DNA of 64,000 nucleotides from Liolophura sinensis (taxonomy: Eukaryota; Mollusca; Polyplacophora; Chitonida; Chitonidae): assembly GCF_032854445.1 (NCBI RefSeq), contig NW_027018168.1, positions 1-64,000 on the forward strand, given 5' to 3'. The first letter of the stretch is position 1. The number at the start of each line of letters is the position of its first letter. This document shows positions 1 to 9,312 of the stretch, one piece after another. Under the pieces are notes generated by a model. That model did not search any database. It saw only the letters and a list, made by a program, of their open reading frames with translations, and was not told the DNA's origin. Both the position numbers and the translations under genes were made by a program.

Positions 1-1092
1 TGGGCCAGGCATCTCGAGCTGTTGAAAAATTGCAAATTTCCTTGGTTTCCATGGAGTAAGAGCCGTTGTTAGGCACGTGATTTTCACATAAATGCTCATT
101 CAATTGTCGCTACAGCCAAAAGTATTGGTCGGAGAGCAACGCGGTTTGCACCATTCGATTTCTCGTCACAAAATACGTCGGATTAGCCTCTTACCAGCAG
201 CATTGGAACAGTTTTTCCACTTTTGGATTTTGCCTGGGCTTTTTGCTAATTAAATTCCGCTACATATTTTATGTAATATCGCGACTGGTCATTACTATAT
301 TCAACTTTTGATTATAAGTTTATGTGCCCTTCGGTAGCCCAGAAGACGTCAAATCTTTGGGCCAAGCCCATTTAACTCATCCAGCAATTGTCTTACTTCT
401 AAGTCGAAGACAAACTCAATGTCTTTATCTACATGTTGAAAAACCACACCATTTGTATATAAAAAACACAAGGTACTTGATACAGTCTGCTGTAAAAAAG
501 TACAATTAAACACTGACCCACATCAATAAGGTGCCAAAAGATGCGCAATTGGGCCATGCATCTCCAGCTGTTGAAAAATTGCAAATTTCCTTGGTTTCCA
601 TGGAGTAAGAGCCGTTGTTAGGGCACGTGATTTTCACATAAATGCTCATTCAATTGTCGCTACAGCCAAAAGTATTGGTCAGAGAGCAACGCGGTTTGCA
701 CCATTCGATTTCTCGTCACAAAATACGTCGGATTAGCCTCTTACCAGCAGCAGTGGAACAGTTTTTCCACTTTTGGATTTTTGCCTGGGCTTTTTTGCTA
801 ATTAAATTCCGCTACATATTTTATGTAATATCGCGACTGGTCATTACTATTAATCAACTTTTGATTATAAGTTATGTGCCCTTTCGGTAGCCCAGAAGAC
901 GTCAAATCTTTGGGCCAAGCCCATTTAACGCATCCAGCAATTGTCTTACTTCTAAGTCGAAGACAAACTCAATGTCTTTATCTACATGTTGAAAAACCAC
1001 ACCATTTGTATATAAAAAACACAAGGTACTTGATACAGTCTGCTGTAAAAAGTACAATTAAACACTGACCCACATCAATAAGGTGCCAAAAG
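1..1092 (+). repeat. Two divergent (D-type) monomers at the left edge
   Basis: The copies at 1-540 and 541-1092 align to the satellite but carry a shared set of differences absent from nearly all others: GTTAGGCACG (second copy with an extra G) for GCTGGGCACG, TTTTCACATAAATGCTC for TTTTGACATAAATGATG, TTGTCGCTAC for TTGTGGCTAC, TGGGCTTTTT for TGGTCCTTTT, a diverged segment around 250-290 (ATTAAATTCCGC), CATCCAGCAATTG for CACCCAGCAAATG, ACATGTTGAAA for ACATGTAGAAA, TTTGTATAT for TTTTTATAT, and AATTAAACAC for AATTGAACAC. The first lacks the CTCCAG of the second (CTCGAG instead). The switch to ordinary sequence lies between about 1052 and 1103. Divergent monomers like these are often found near array edges, so an edge may lie just left of the window; that is inference. 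Confidence 0.9.
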
Positions 1093-2228
1093 ATGCGCAA
1101 TTGGGTCAGGCATCTCCAGGTGTTGAAAAATTGGAAATTTCCTTGGTTTCCATGGAGTAAGAGCCGTTGCTGGGCACGTGATTTTGACATAAATGATGAT
1201 TCAATTGTGGCTACAGCCAAAAGTATTGGTCGGAGAGCAACGCGGTTTGCACCATTCGATTTCTCGTCACAAAATACGTCGGATTAGCCTCTTACCAGCA
1301 GCATTGGAACATTTTTTCCACTTTTGGATTTTTGCCTGGTCCTTTTGCTCATTGAAATCGGCTACATGTACTATGTACAATTGCGACTGGTCATTACTAT
1401 ATTCAACTTTTGATTATAAGTTATGTGCCCTTCGGTAGCCCAGAAGATGTCAAATCTTTGGGCCAAGCCCATTTAACTCACCCAGCAAATGTCTTATTTC
1501 TAAGTCGAAGATAAACTCAATGTCTTTATCTACATGTAGAAAAACCACACCATTTTTATATAAAAAACACAAGGTACTTGATACAGTCTGCTGTAAAAAG
1601 TACAATTGAACACTGACCCACATCAATAAGGTGCCAAAAGATGCGCAATTGGGTCAGGCATCTCCAGGTGTTGAAAAATTGGAAATTTCCTTGGTTTCCA
1701 TGGAGTAAGAGCCGTTGCTGGGCACGTGATTTTGACATAAATGATGATTCAATTGTGGCTACAGCCAAAAGTATTGGTCGGAGAGCAACGCGGTTTGCAC
1801 CATTCGATTTCTCGTCACAAAATACGTCGGATTAGCCTATTACCAGCAGCATTGGAACATTTTTTCCACTTTTGGATTTTTGCCTGGTCCTTTTGCTAAT
1901 TGAAATCGGCTACATGTACTATGTACAATCGCGACTGGTCATTACTATATTCAACTTTTGATTATAAGTTATGTGCCCTTCGGTAGCCCAGAAGATGTCA
2001 AATCTTTGGGCCAAGCCCATTTAACTCACCCAGCAAATGTCTTACTTCTAAGTCGAAGATAAACTTAATCTCTTTATCTACATGTAGAAAAACCACACCA
2101 TTTTTATATAAAAACCACAAGGTACTTGATACAGTCTGCTGTAAAAAGTACAATTGAACACTGACCCACATCAATAAGGTGCCAAAAGATGCGCAATTGG
2201 GTCAGGCATCTCCAGGTGTTGAAAAATT

Positions 2229-2238
2229 GGAAATTTCC
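2229..2238. other. Perfect 10-bp palindrome GGAAATTTCC
   Basis: GGAAATTTCC is its own reverse complement. It is present in copies with TTGGAAAT and destroyed in those with TTGCAAAT, so one of the commonest substitutions in the array switches this dyad on or off. It resembles a relaxed Rel/NF-kB half-site pair, but with no promoter context this is not called as a binding site. Confidence 0.85.
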
Positions 2239-2270
2239 TTGGTTTCCATGGAGTAAGAGCCGTTGCTGGG

Positions 2271-2278
2271 CACGTGAT
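2271..2278 (-). other. CACGTG E-box with yeast CDEI-like context (ATCACGTG on minus strand)
   Basis: Almost every monomer contains CACGTGAT; read on the minus strand, ATCACGTG fits RTCACRTG, the CDEI element bound by the bHLH protein Cbf1 at budding-yeast point centromeres and at many E-box promoters. Point centromeres are not tandem arrays and no CDEIII-like element is visible, so the match shows only that each repeat offers a bHLH-type site. Function is inference. Confidence 0.4.
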
Positions 2279-2533
2279 TTTGACATAAATGATGATTCAA
2301 TTGTGGCTACAGCCAAAAGTATTGGTCGGAGAGCAACGCGGTTTGCACCATTCGATTTCTCGTCACAAAATACGTCGGATTAGCCTCTTACCAGCAGCAT
2401 TGGAACATTTTTTCCACTTTTGGATTTTTGCCTGGTCCTTTTGCTAATTGAAATCGGCTACATGTACTATGTACAATCGCGACTGGTCATTACTATATTC
2501 AACTTTTGATTATAAGTTATGTGCCCTTCGGTA

Positions 2534-2559
2534 GCCCAGAAGATGTCAAATCTTTGGGC
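2534..2559 (+). other. Bulged hairpin with a competing downstream arm
   Basis: GCCCA (2534-2538) and AAGAT (2540-2544), separated by a one-base G bulge, pair with ATCTT (2550-2554) and TGGGC (2555-2559) around the loop GTCAA. The same TGGGC can instead pair with GCCCA at 2563-2567 across the loop CAA. The two stems exclude each other. Copies with GACGTC lose the pair next to the loop but gain a 6-bp palindrome. Confidence 0.75.
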
Positions 2560-2624
2560 CAAGCCCATTTAACTCACCCAGCAAATCTCTTACTTCTAAG
2601 TCGAAGATAAACTCAATGTCTTTA

Positions 2625-2636
2625 TCTACATGTAGA
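2625..2636. other. Perfect 12-bp palindrome TCTACATGTAGA
   Basis: TCTACATGTAGA is fully self-complementary and is present in most ordinary monomers. D-type monomers read TCTACATGTTGA and lose it. One copy (39341-39350) has the symmetric shortened form TCTACGTAGA. Confidence 0.9.
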
Positions 2637-2648
2637 AAAACCACACCA

Positions 2649-2662
2649 TTTTTATATAAAAA
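2649..2662. other. Perfect 14-bp AT-rich palindrome with TATA-like core
   Basis: TTTTTATATAAAAA reads the same on both strands and contains TATATAA/TATAAAA-type sequence in both directions. It is 12 bp from the preceding palindrome. D-type monomers (TTTGTATATAAA) lack the symmetry. It could melt or extrude easily, or act as a TATA-like element for satellite transcription. No transcript evidence is available from sequence. Confidence 0.85.
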
Positions 2663-2669
2663 ACACAAG

Positions 2670-2699
2670 GTACTTGATACAGTCTGCTGTAAAAAGTAC
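2670..2699 (+). other. 30-nt nested hairpin (11 pairs, 4-nt loop)
   Basis: Outer arms GTACTT (2670-2675) and AAGTAC (2694-2699) are followed inward by a 2x2 internal loop (GA/AA), inner arms TACAG (2678-2682) and CTGTA (2687-2691), and a TCTG loop. The hairpin is retained in ordinary and D-type monomers alike, unlike the two neighbouring palindromes. The rare exceptions are one-base indel copies such as 17484 and 26255. Confidence 0.88.
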
Positions 2700-5283
2700 A
2701 ATTGAACACTGACCCACATCAATAAGGTGCCAAAAGATGCGCAATTGGGTCAGGCATCTCCAGCTGTTGAAAAATTGCAAATTTCCTTGGTTTCCATGGA
2801 GTAAGAGCCGTTGCTGGGCACGTGATTTTGACATAAATGATGATTCAATTGTGGCTACAGCCAAAAGTATTGGTCGGAGAGCAACGCCGTTTGCACCATT
2901 CGATTTCTCGTCACAAAATACGTCGGATTAGCCTCTTACCAGCACGTTTGGAGCATTTTTTTTACTTTTGGATTTTTGCCTGGTCCTTTTGCTAATTGAA
3001 ATCGGCTACATGTACTATGTACCATCGCGACTGGTCATTACTATATTCAACTTTTGATTATAAGTTATGTGCCCTTCGGTAGCCCAGAAGATGTCAAATC
3101 TTTGGGCCAAGCCCATTTAACTCACCCAGCAAATGTCTTACTTCTAAGTCGAAGATAAACTTAATCTCTTTATCTACATGTAGAAAAACCACACCATTTT
3201 TATATAAAAACCACAAGGTACTTGATACAGTCTGCTGTAAAAAGTACAATTGAACACTGACCCACATCAATAAGGTGCCAAAAGATGCGCAATTGGGTCA
3301 GGCATCTCCAGGTGTTGAAAAATTGGAAATTTCCTTGGTTTCCATGGAGTAAGAGCCGTTGCTGGGCACGTGATTTTGACATAAATGATGATTCAATTGT
3401 GGCTACAGCCAAAAGTATTGGTCGGAGAGCAACGCCGTTTGCACCATTCGATTTCTCGTCACAAAATACGTCGGATTAGCCTCTTACCAGCACGTTTGGA
3501 GCATTTTTTTTACTTTTGGATTTTTGCCTGGTCCTTTTGCTAATTGAAATCGGCTACATGTACTATGTACAATCGCGACTGGTCATTACTATATTCAACT
3601 TTTGATTATAAGTTATGTGCCCTTCGGTAGCCCAGAAGATGTCAAATCTTTGGGCCAAGCCCATTTAACTCACCCAGCAAATGTCTTACTTCTAAGTCGA
3701 AGATAAACTTAATCTCTTTATCTACATGTAGAAAAACCACACCATTTTTATATAAAAACCACAAGGTACTTGATACAGTCTGCTGTAAAAAGTACAATTG
3801 AACACTGACCCACATCAATAAGGTGCCAAAAGATGCGCAATTGGGTCAGGCATCTCCAGGTGTTGAAAAATTGGAAATTTCCTTGGTTTCCATGGAGTAA
3901 GAGCCGTTGCTGGGCACGTGATTTTGACATAAATGATGATTCAATTGTGGCTACAGCCAAAAGTATTGGTCGGAGAGCAACGCGGTTTGCACCATTCGAT
4001 TTCTCGTCACAAAATACGTCAGATTAGCCTCTTACCAGCAGCATTGGAACATTTTTTCCACTTTGGGATTTTTGCCTGGTCCTTTTGCTAATTGAAATCG
4101 GCTACATGTACTATGTACAATCGCGACTGGTCATTACTATATTCAACTTTTGATTATAAGTTATGTGCCCTTCGGTAGCCCAGAAGATGTCAAATCTTTG
4201 GGCCAAGCCCATTTAACTCACCCAGCAAATGTCTTACTTCTAAGTCGAAGATAAACTCAATCTCTTTATCTACATGTAGAAAAACCACACCATTTTTACA
4301 TAAAAACCACAAGGTACTTGATACAGTCTGCTGTAAAAAGTACAATTGAACACTGACCCACATCAATAAGGTGCCAAAAGATGCGCAATTGGGTCAGGCA
4401 TCTCCAGGTGTTGAAAAATTGGAAATTTCCTTGGTTTTCATGGAGTAAGAGCCGTTGCTGGGCACGTGATTTTGACATAAATGATGATTCAATTGTGGCT
4501 ACAGCCAAAAGTATTGGTCGGAGAGCAACGCGGTTTGCACCATTCGATTTCTCGTCACAAAATACGTCGGATTAGCCTCTTACCAGCACGATTGGAGCAT
4601 TTTTTTTACTTTTGGATTTTTGCCTGGTCCTTTTGCTAATTGAAATCGGCTACATGTACTATGTACAATCGCGACTGGTCATTACTATATTCAACTTTTG
4701 ATTATAAGTTATGTGCCCTTCGGTAGCCCAGAAGATGTCAAATCTTTGGGCCAAGCCCATTTAACTCACCCAGCAAATGTCTTACTTCTAAGTCGAAGAT
4801 AAACTCAATGTCTTTATCTACATGTAGAAAAACCACACCATTTTTACATAAAAACCACAAGGTACTTGATACAGTCTGCTGTAAAAAGTACAATTGAACA
4901 CTGACCCACATCAATAAGGTGCCAAAAGATGCGCAATTGGGTCAGGCATCTCCAGGTGTTGAAAAATTGCAAATTTCCTTGGTTTCCATGGAGTAAGAGC
5001 CGTTGCTGGGCACGTGATTTTGACATAAATGATGATTCAATTGTGGCTACAGCCAAAAGTATTGGTCGGAGAGCAACGCGGTTTGCACCATTCGATTTCT
5101 CGTCACAAAATACGTCGGATTAGCCTCTTACCAGCAGCATTGGAACATTTTTTCCACTTTTGGATTTTTGCCTGGTCCTTTTGCTAATTGAAATCGGCTA
5201 CATGTACTATGTACCATCGCGACTGGTCATTACTATATTCAACTTTTGATTATAAGTTATGTGCCCTTCGGTAGCCCAGAAGA

Positions 5284-5737
5284 CGTCAAATCTTTGGGCC
5301 AAGCCCATTTAACGCATCCAGCAATTGTCTTACTTCTAAGTCGAAGACAAACTCAATGTCTTTATCTACATGTTGAAAAACCACACCATTTGTATATAAA
5401 AAACACAAGGTACTTGATACAGTCTGCTGTAAAAAGTACAATTAAACACTGACCCACATCAATAAGGTGCCAAAAGATGCGCAATTGGGCCAGGCATCTC
5501 GAGCTGTTGAAAAATTGCAAATTTCCTTGGTTTCCATGGAGTAAGAGCCGTTGTTAGGCACGTGATTTTCACATAAATGCTCATTCAATTGTCGCTACAG
5601 CCAAAAGTATTGGTCGGAGAGCAACGCGGTTTGCACCATTCGATTTCTCGTCACAAAATACGTCGGAATAGCCTCTTACCAGCAGCATTGGAACAGTTTT
5701 TCCACTTTTGGATTTTTGCCTGGGCTTTTTGCTAATT
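5284..5737 (+). repeat. Isolated D-type patch inside ordinary satellite
   Basis: This stretch carries the D-type states seen otherwise only at 1-1092: AACGCATCCAGCAATTG, GAAGACAAACTC, ACATGTTGAAA, TTTGTATATAAAA, AATTAAACAC, GGGCCAGGCATCTCGAG, GTTAGGCACG, TTCACATAAATGCTC, TTGTCGCTAC and TGGGCTTTTT. Its left part matches the tail of the second left-edge monomer and its right part matches the head of the first. The right junction is sharp: D-type sequence stops within GCTAATT, and the first ordinary-specific base is the G of TTGAAATCGG at 5738. The left junction lies at or shortly before the C of GACGTC at 5284. Patch size and phase fit gene conversion or unequal exchange with a D-type array. 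Confidence 0.85.
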
Positions 5738-8700
5738 GAAATCGGCTACATGTACTATGTACAATCGCGACTGGTCATTACTATATTCAACTTTTGATTA
5801 TAAGTTATGTGCCCTTCGGTAGCCCAGAAGATGTCAAATCTTTGGGCCAAGCCCATTTAACTCACCCAGCAAATGTTTTACTTCTCAGTCGAAGATAAAC
5901 TCAATGTCTTTATCTACATGTAGAAAAACCACACCATTTTTATATAAAAAACACAAGGTACTTGATACAGTCTGCTGTAAAAAGTACAATTGAACACTGA
6001 CCCACATCAATAAGGTGCCAAAAGATGCGCAATTGGGTCAGGCATCTCCAGCTGTTGAAAAATTGCAAATTTCCTTGGTTTCCATGGAGTAAGAGCCGTT
6101 GCTGGGCACGTGATTTTGACATAAATGATGATTCAATTGTGGCTACAGCCAAAAGTATTGGTCGGAGAGCAACGCGGTTTGCACCATTCGATTTCTCGTC
6201 ACAAAATACGTCGGATTAGCCTCTTACCAGCACGACTGGAGCATTTTTTTTACTTTTGGATTTTTGCCTGGTCCTTTTGCTAATTGAAATCGGCTACATG
6301 TACTATGTACAATCGCGACTGGTCATTACTATATTCAACTTTTGATTATAAGCTATGTGCCCTTCGGTAGCCCAGAAGATGTCAAATCTTTGGGCCAAGC
6401 CCATTTAACTCACCCAGCAAATGTCTTACTTCTAAGTCGAAGATAATCTTAATCTCTTTATCTACATGTAGAAAAACCACACCATTTTTATATAAAAACC
6501 ACAAGGTACTTGATACAGTCTGCTATAAAAAGTACAATTGAACACTGACCCACATCAATAAGGTGCCAAAAGATGCGCAATTGGGTCAGGCATCTCCAGG
6601 TGTTGAAAAATTGGAAATTTCCTTGGTTTCCATGGAGTAAGAGCCGTTGCTGGGCACGTGATTTTGACATAAATGATGATTCAATTGTGGCTACAGCCAA
6701 AAGTATTGGTCGGAGAGTAACGCGGTTTGCACCATTCGACTTCTCGTCACAAAATACGTCAGATTAGCCTCTTACCAGCAGCATTGGAACATGTTTTCCA
6801 CTTTTGGATTTTTGCCTGGTCCTTTTGCTAATTGAAATCGGCTACATGTACTATGTACAATCGCGACTGGTCATTACTATATTCAACTTTTGATTATAAG
6901 TTATGTGCCCTTCGGTAGCCCAGAAGACGTCAAATCTTTGGGCCAAGCCCATTTAACTCACCCAGCAAATGTCTTACTTCTAAGTCGAAGATAAACTCAA
7001 TGTCTTTATCTACATGTAGAAAAACCACACCATTTTTATATAAAAAACACAAGGTACTTGATACAGTCTGCTGTAAAAAGTACAATTGAACACTGACCCA
7101 CATCAATAAGGTGCCAAAAGATGCGCAATTGGGTCAGGCATCTCCAGGTGTTGAAAAATTGCAAATTTCCTTGGTTTCCATGGAGTAAGAGCCGTTGCTG
7201 GGCACGTGATTTTGACATAAATGATGATTCAATTGTGGCTACAGCCAAAAGTATTGGTCGGAGAGTAACGCGGTTTGCACCATTCGACTTCTCGTCACAA
7301 AATACGTCAGATTAGCCTCTTACCAGCAGCATTGGAACATGTTTTCCACTTTTGGATTTTTGCCTGGTCCTTTTGCTAATTGAAATCGGCTACATGTACT
7401 ATGTACAATCGCGACTGGTCATTACTATATTCAACTTTTGATTATAAGTTATGTGCCCTTCGGTAGCCCAGAAGATGTCAAATCTTTGGGCCAAGCCCAT
7501 TTAACTCACCCAGCAAATGTCTTACTTCTAAGTCGAAGATAAACTCAATGTCTTTATCTACATGTAGAAAAACCACACCATTTTTATATAAAAAACACAA
7601 GGTACTTGATACAGTCTGCTGTAAAAAGTACAATTGAACACTGACCCACATCAATAAGGTGCCAAAAGATGCGCAATTGGGTCAGGCATCTCCAGCTGTT
7701 GAAAAATTGCAAATTTCCTTGGTTTCCATGGAGTAAGAGCCGTTGCTGGGCACGTGATTTTGACATAAATGATGATTCAATTGTGGCTACAGCCAAAAGT
7801 ATTGGTCGGAGAGCAACGCGGTTTGCACCATTCGATTTCTCGTCACAAAATACGTCGGATTAGCCTCTTACCAGCAGCATTGGAACATTTTTTCCACTTT
7901 TGGATTTTTGCCTGGTCCTTTTGCTAATTGAAATCGGCTACATGTACTATGTACAATCGCGACTGGTCATTACTATATTCAACTTTTGATTATAAGTTAT
8001 GTGCCCTTCGGTAGCCCAGAAGATGTCAAATCTTTGGGCCAAGCCCATTTAACTCACCCAGCAAATGTCTTACTTCTAAGTCGAAGATAAACTCAATGTC
8101 TTTATCTACATGTAGAAAAACCACACCATTTTTATATAAAAAACACAAGGTACTTGATACAGTCTGCTGTAAAAAGTACAATTGAACACTGACCCACATC
8201 AATAAGGTGCCAAAAGATGCGCAATTGGGTCAGGCATCTCCAGGTGTTGAAAAATTGCAAATTTCCTTGGTTTCCATGGAGTAAGAGCCGTTGCTGGGCA
8301 CGTGATTTTGACATAAATGACGATTCAATTGTGGCTACAGCCAAAAGTATTGGTCGGAGAGCAACGCGGTTTGCACCATTCGATTTCTCGTCACAAAATA
8401 CGTCGGATTAGCCTCTTACCAGCAGCATTGGAACATTTTTTCCACTTTTGGATTTTTGCCTGGTCCTTTTGCTAATTGAAATCGGCTACATGTACTATGT
8501 ACAATCGCGACTGGTCATTACTATATTCAACTTTTGATTATAAGTTATGTGCCCTTCGGTAGCCCAGAAGACGTCAAATCTTTGGGCCAAGCCCATTTAA
8601 CTCACCCAGCAAATGTCTTACTTCTAAGTCGAAGATAAACTTAATCTCTTTATCTACATGTAGAAAAACCACACCATTTTTATATAAAAACCACAAGGTA

Positions 8701-9312
8701 CTTGATACAGTCTGCTGTAAAAAGTACAATTGAACACTGACCAACATCAATAAGGTGCCAAAAGATGCGCAATTGGGTCAGGCATCTCCAGGTGTTGAAA
8801 AATTGGAAATTTCCTTGGTTTCCATGGAGTAAGAGCCGTTGCTGGGCACGTGATTTTGACATAAATGATGATTCAATTGTGGCTACAGCCAAAAGTATTG
8901 GTCGGAGAGCAACGCGGTTTGCACCATTCGATTTCTCGTCACAAAATACGTCGGATTAGCCTCTTACCAGCAGCATTGGAACTTTTTTTCCACTTTTGGA
9001 TTTTTGCCTGGTCCTTTTGCTAATTGAAATCGGCTACATGTACTATGTACAATCGCGACTGGTCATTACTATATTCAACTTTTGATTATAAGTTATGTGC
9101 CCTTCGGTAGCCCAGAAGATGTCAAATCTTTGGGCCAAGCCCATTTAACTCACCCAGCAAATGTCTTACTTCTAAGTCGAAGATAAACTTAATCTCTTTA
9201 TCTACATGTAGAAAAACCACACCATTTTTATATAAAAACCACAAGGTACTTGATACAGTCTGCTGTAAAAAGTACAATTGAACACTGACCCACATCAATA
9301 AGGTGCCAAAAG
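5738..9312 (+). repeat. Ordinary monomer block B
   Basis: Full monomers start at 6025, 6573, 7121, 7669, 8217 and 8765, preceded by the remainder of the chimeric copy after the D-type patch. Copies 6573 and 7121 are adjacent and both carry the four-change haplotype GAGTAACG, TTCGACTTC, GTCAGATT and ACATGTTTTCC, so they look like a recent tandem duplication. Lengths are exactly 548 bp and single-base indels are nearly absent. No gene is seen. Confidence 0.88.
6718..6793 (+). repeat. Linked four-substitution haplotype, first occurrence
   Basis: Within 76 bp four changes occur together: T at 6718 (GAGTAACG), C at 6740 (TTCGACTTC), A at 6761 (GTCAGATT) and G at 6793 (ACATGTTTTCC). The same four occur together in the monomers at 6573, 7121, 10409, 14792, 20820, 23012, 26847, 29036, 33423 and 43290. 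Monomers 50418 and 50966 carry the last three plus TTGATCGG. GTCAGATT alone occurs in several others (for example near 4021, 36899, 44574, 46767 and 54989). Eight of the ten full examples are followed in the same monomer by GACGTC. This behaves as an inherited block and is a good marker for array shuffling. Confidence 0.9.

Larger units (their letters stand above)
2189..2736 (+). repeat. Reference satellite monomer (548 bp)
   Basis: This copy is used as the coordinate frame for the motifs listed separately. It has about 40% GC by hand count over 2161-2700. In order it contains GGAAATTTCC (2229-2238), TCCATGGA (2245-2252), CACGTG (2271-2276), the inverted pair TGGCT/AGCCA (2304-2315), TGTAC/GTACA around TAT (2463-2475), a bulged hairpin (2534-2559), a 12-bp palindrome (2625-2636), a 14-bp palindrome (2649-2662) and a nested hairpin (2670-2699). 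Overlapping open frames of 64 codons (plus) and 70 codons (minus) recur in most copies. They have no recognisable domain, overlap antisense, and differ between copies by amino-acid-changing substitutions, so they are not called as genes. Confidence 0.95.
1093..5283 (+). repeat. Ordinary monomer block A (about 7.6 copies)
   Basis: Monomers start at 1093, 1641, 2189, 2737, 3285, 3833, 4381 and 4929; the last is cut by the D-type patch at 5284. Neighbouring copies 2737 and 3285 share two rare states, CGCCGTTTGC (about 2886 and 3434) and AGCACGTTTGGAGC (about 2940 and 3488), so one is probably a recent tandem copy of part of the other. Copies 3833 and 4381 are followed by TTTTTACATAAAA (near 4295 and 4843) in place of TTTTTATATAAAA, which breaks the 14-bp palindrome. 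No gene is seen here. Confidence 0.9.

Noticed and set aside
1093-1287. 64-codon plus-strand open frame repeated in nearly every monomer
   Set aside because: It recurs only because the DNA repeats. Common differences between copies change amino acids, it overlaps an antisense frame, and it has no recognisable domain.
1556-1768. 70-codon minus-strand open frame repeated in most monomers
   Set aside because: Same reasoning: no domain or signal, frequently altered by single-base changes, and antisense to the plus-strand frame.
2181-2330. Internal subrepeat: GCCAAAAGAT...ATTGGGTC versus GCCAAAAGTATTGGTC
   Set aside because: Similarity is confined to about 8 plus 5 bases with a gap; too short to support an ancestral half-monomer duplication.
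2341-2370. Pol III B-box or tRNA-derived origin suggested by ATTCGATTTC
   Set aside because: Only the TTCGA core fits; no A-box at a suitable distance and no cloverleaf could be drawn.
2341-2380. Possible CENP-B box around TTCGATTTCTCG
   Set aside because: The required A and CGGG positions do not match on the plus strand, and the monomer has no CCCG for a minus-strand box. A partial TNNNNCGAA match at CTAAGTCGAA lacks the CCCG half.
2521-2545. U6 snRNA-like 5' end (GTGCCCTTCGGTAGC)
   Set aside because: The resemblance is short, the flanking stem does not pair, and downstream U6 sequence is absent.
2489-2700. Tandem spliced-leader or 5S RNA gene array
   Set aside because: Repeat size would fit, but no spliced-leader exon, Sm site or 5S rRNA sequence is recognisable.
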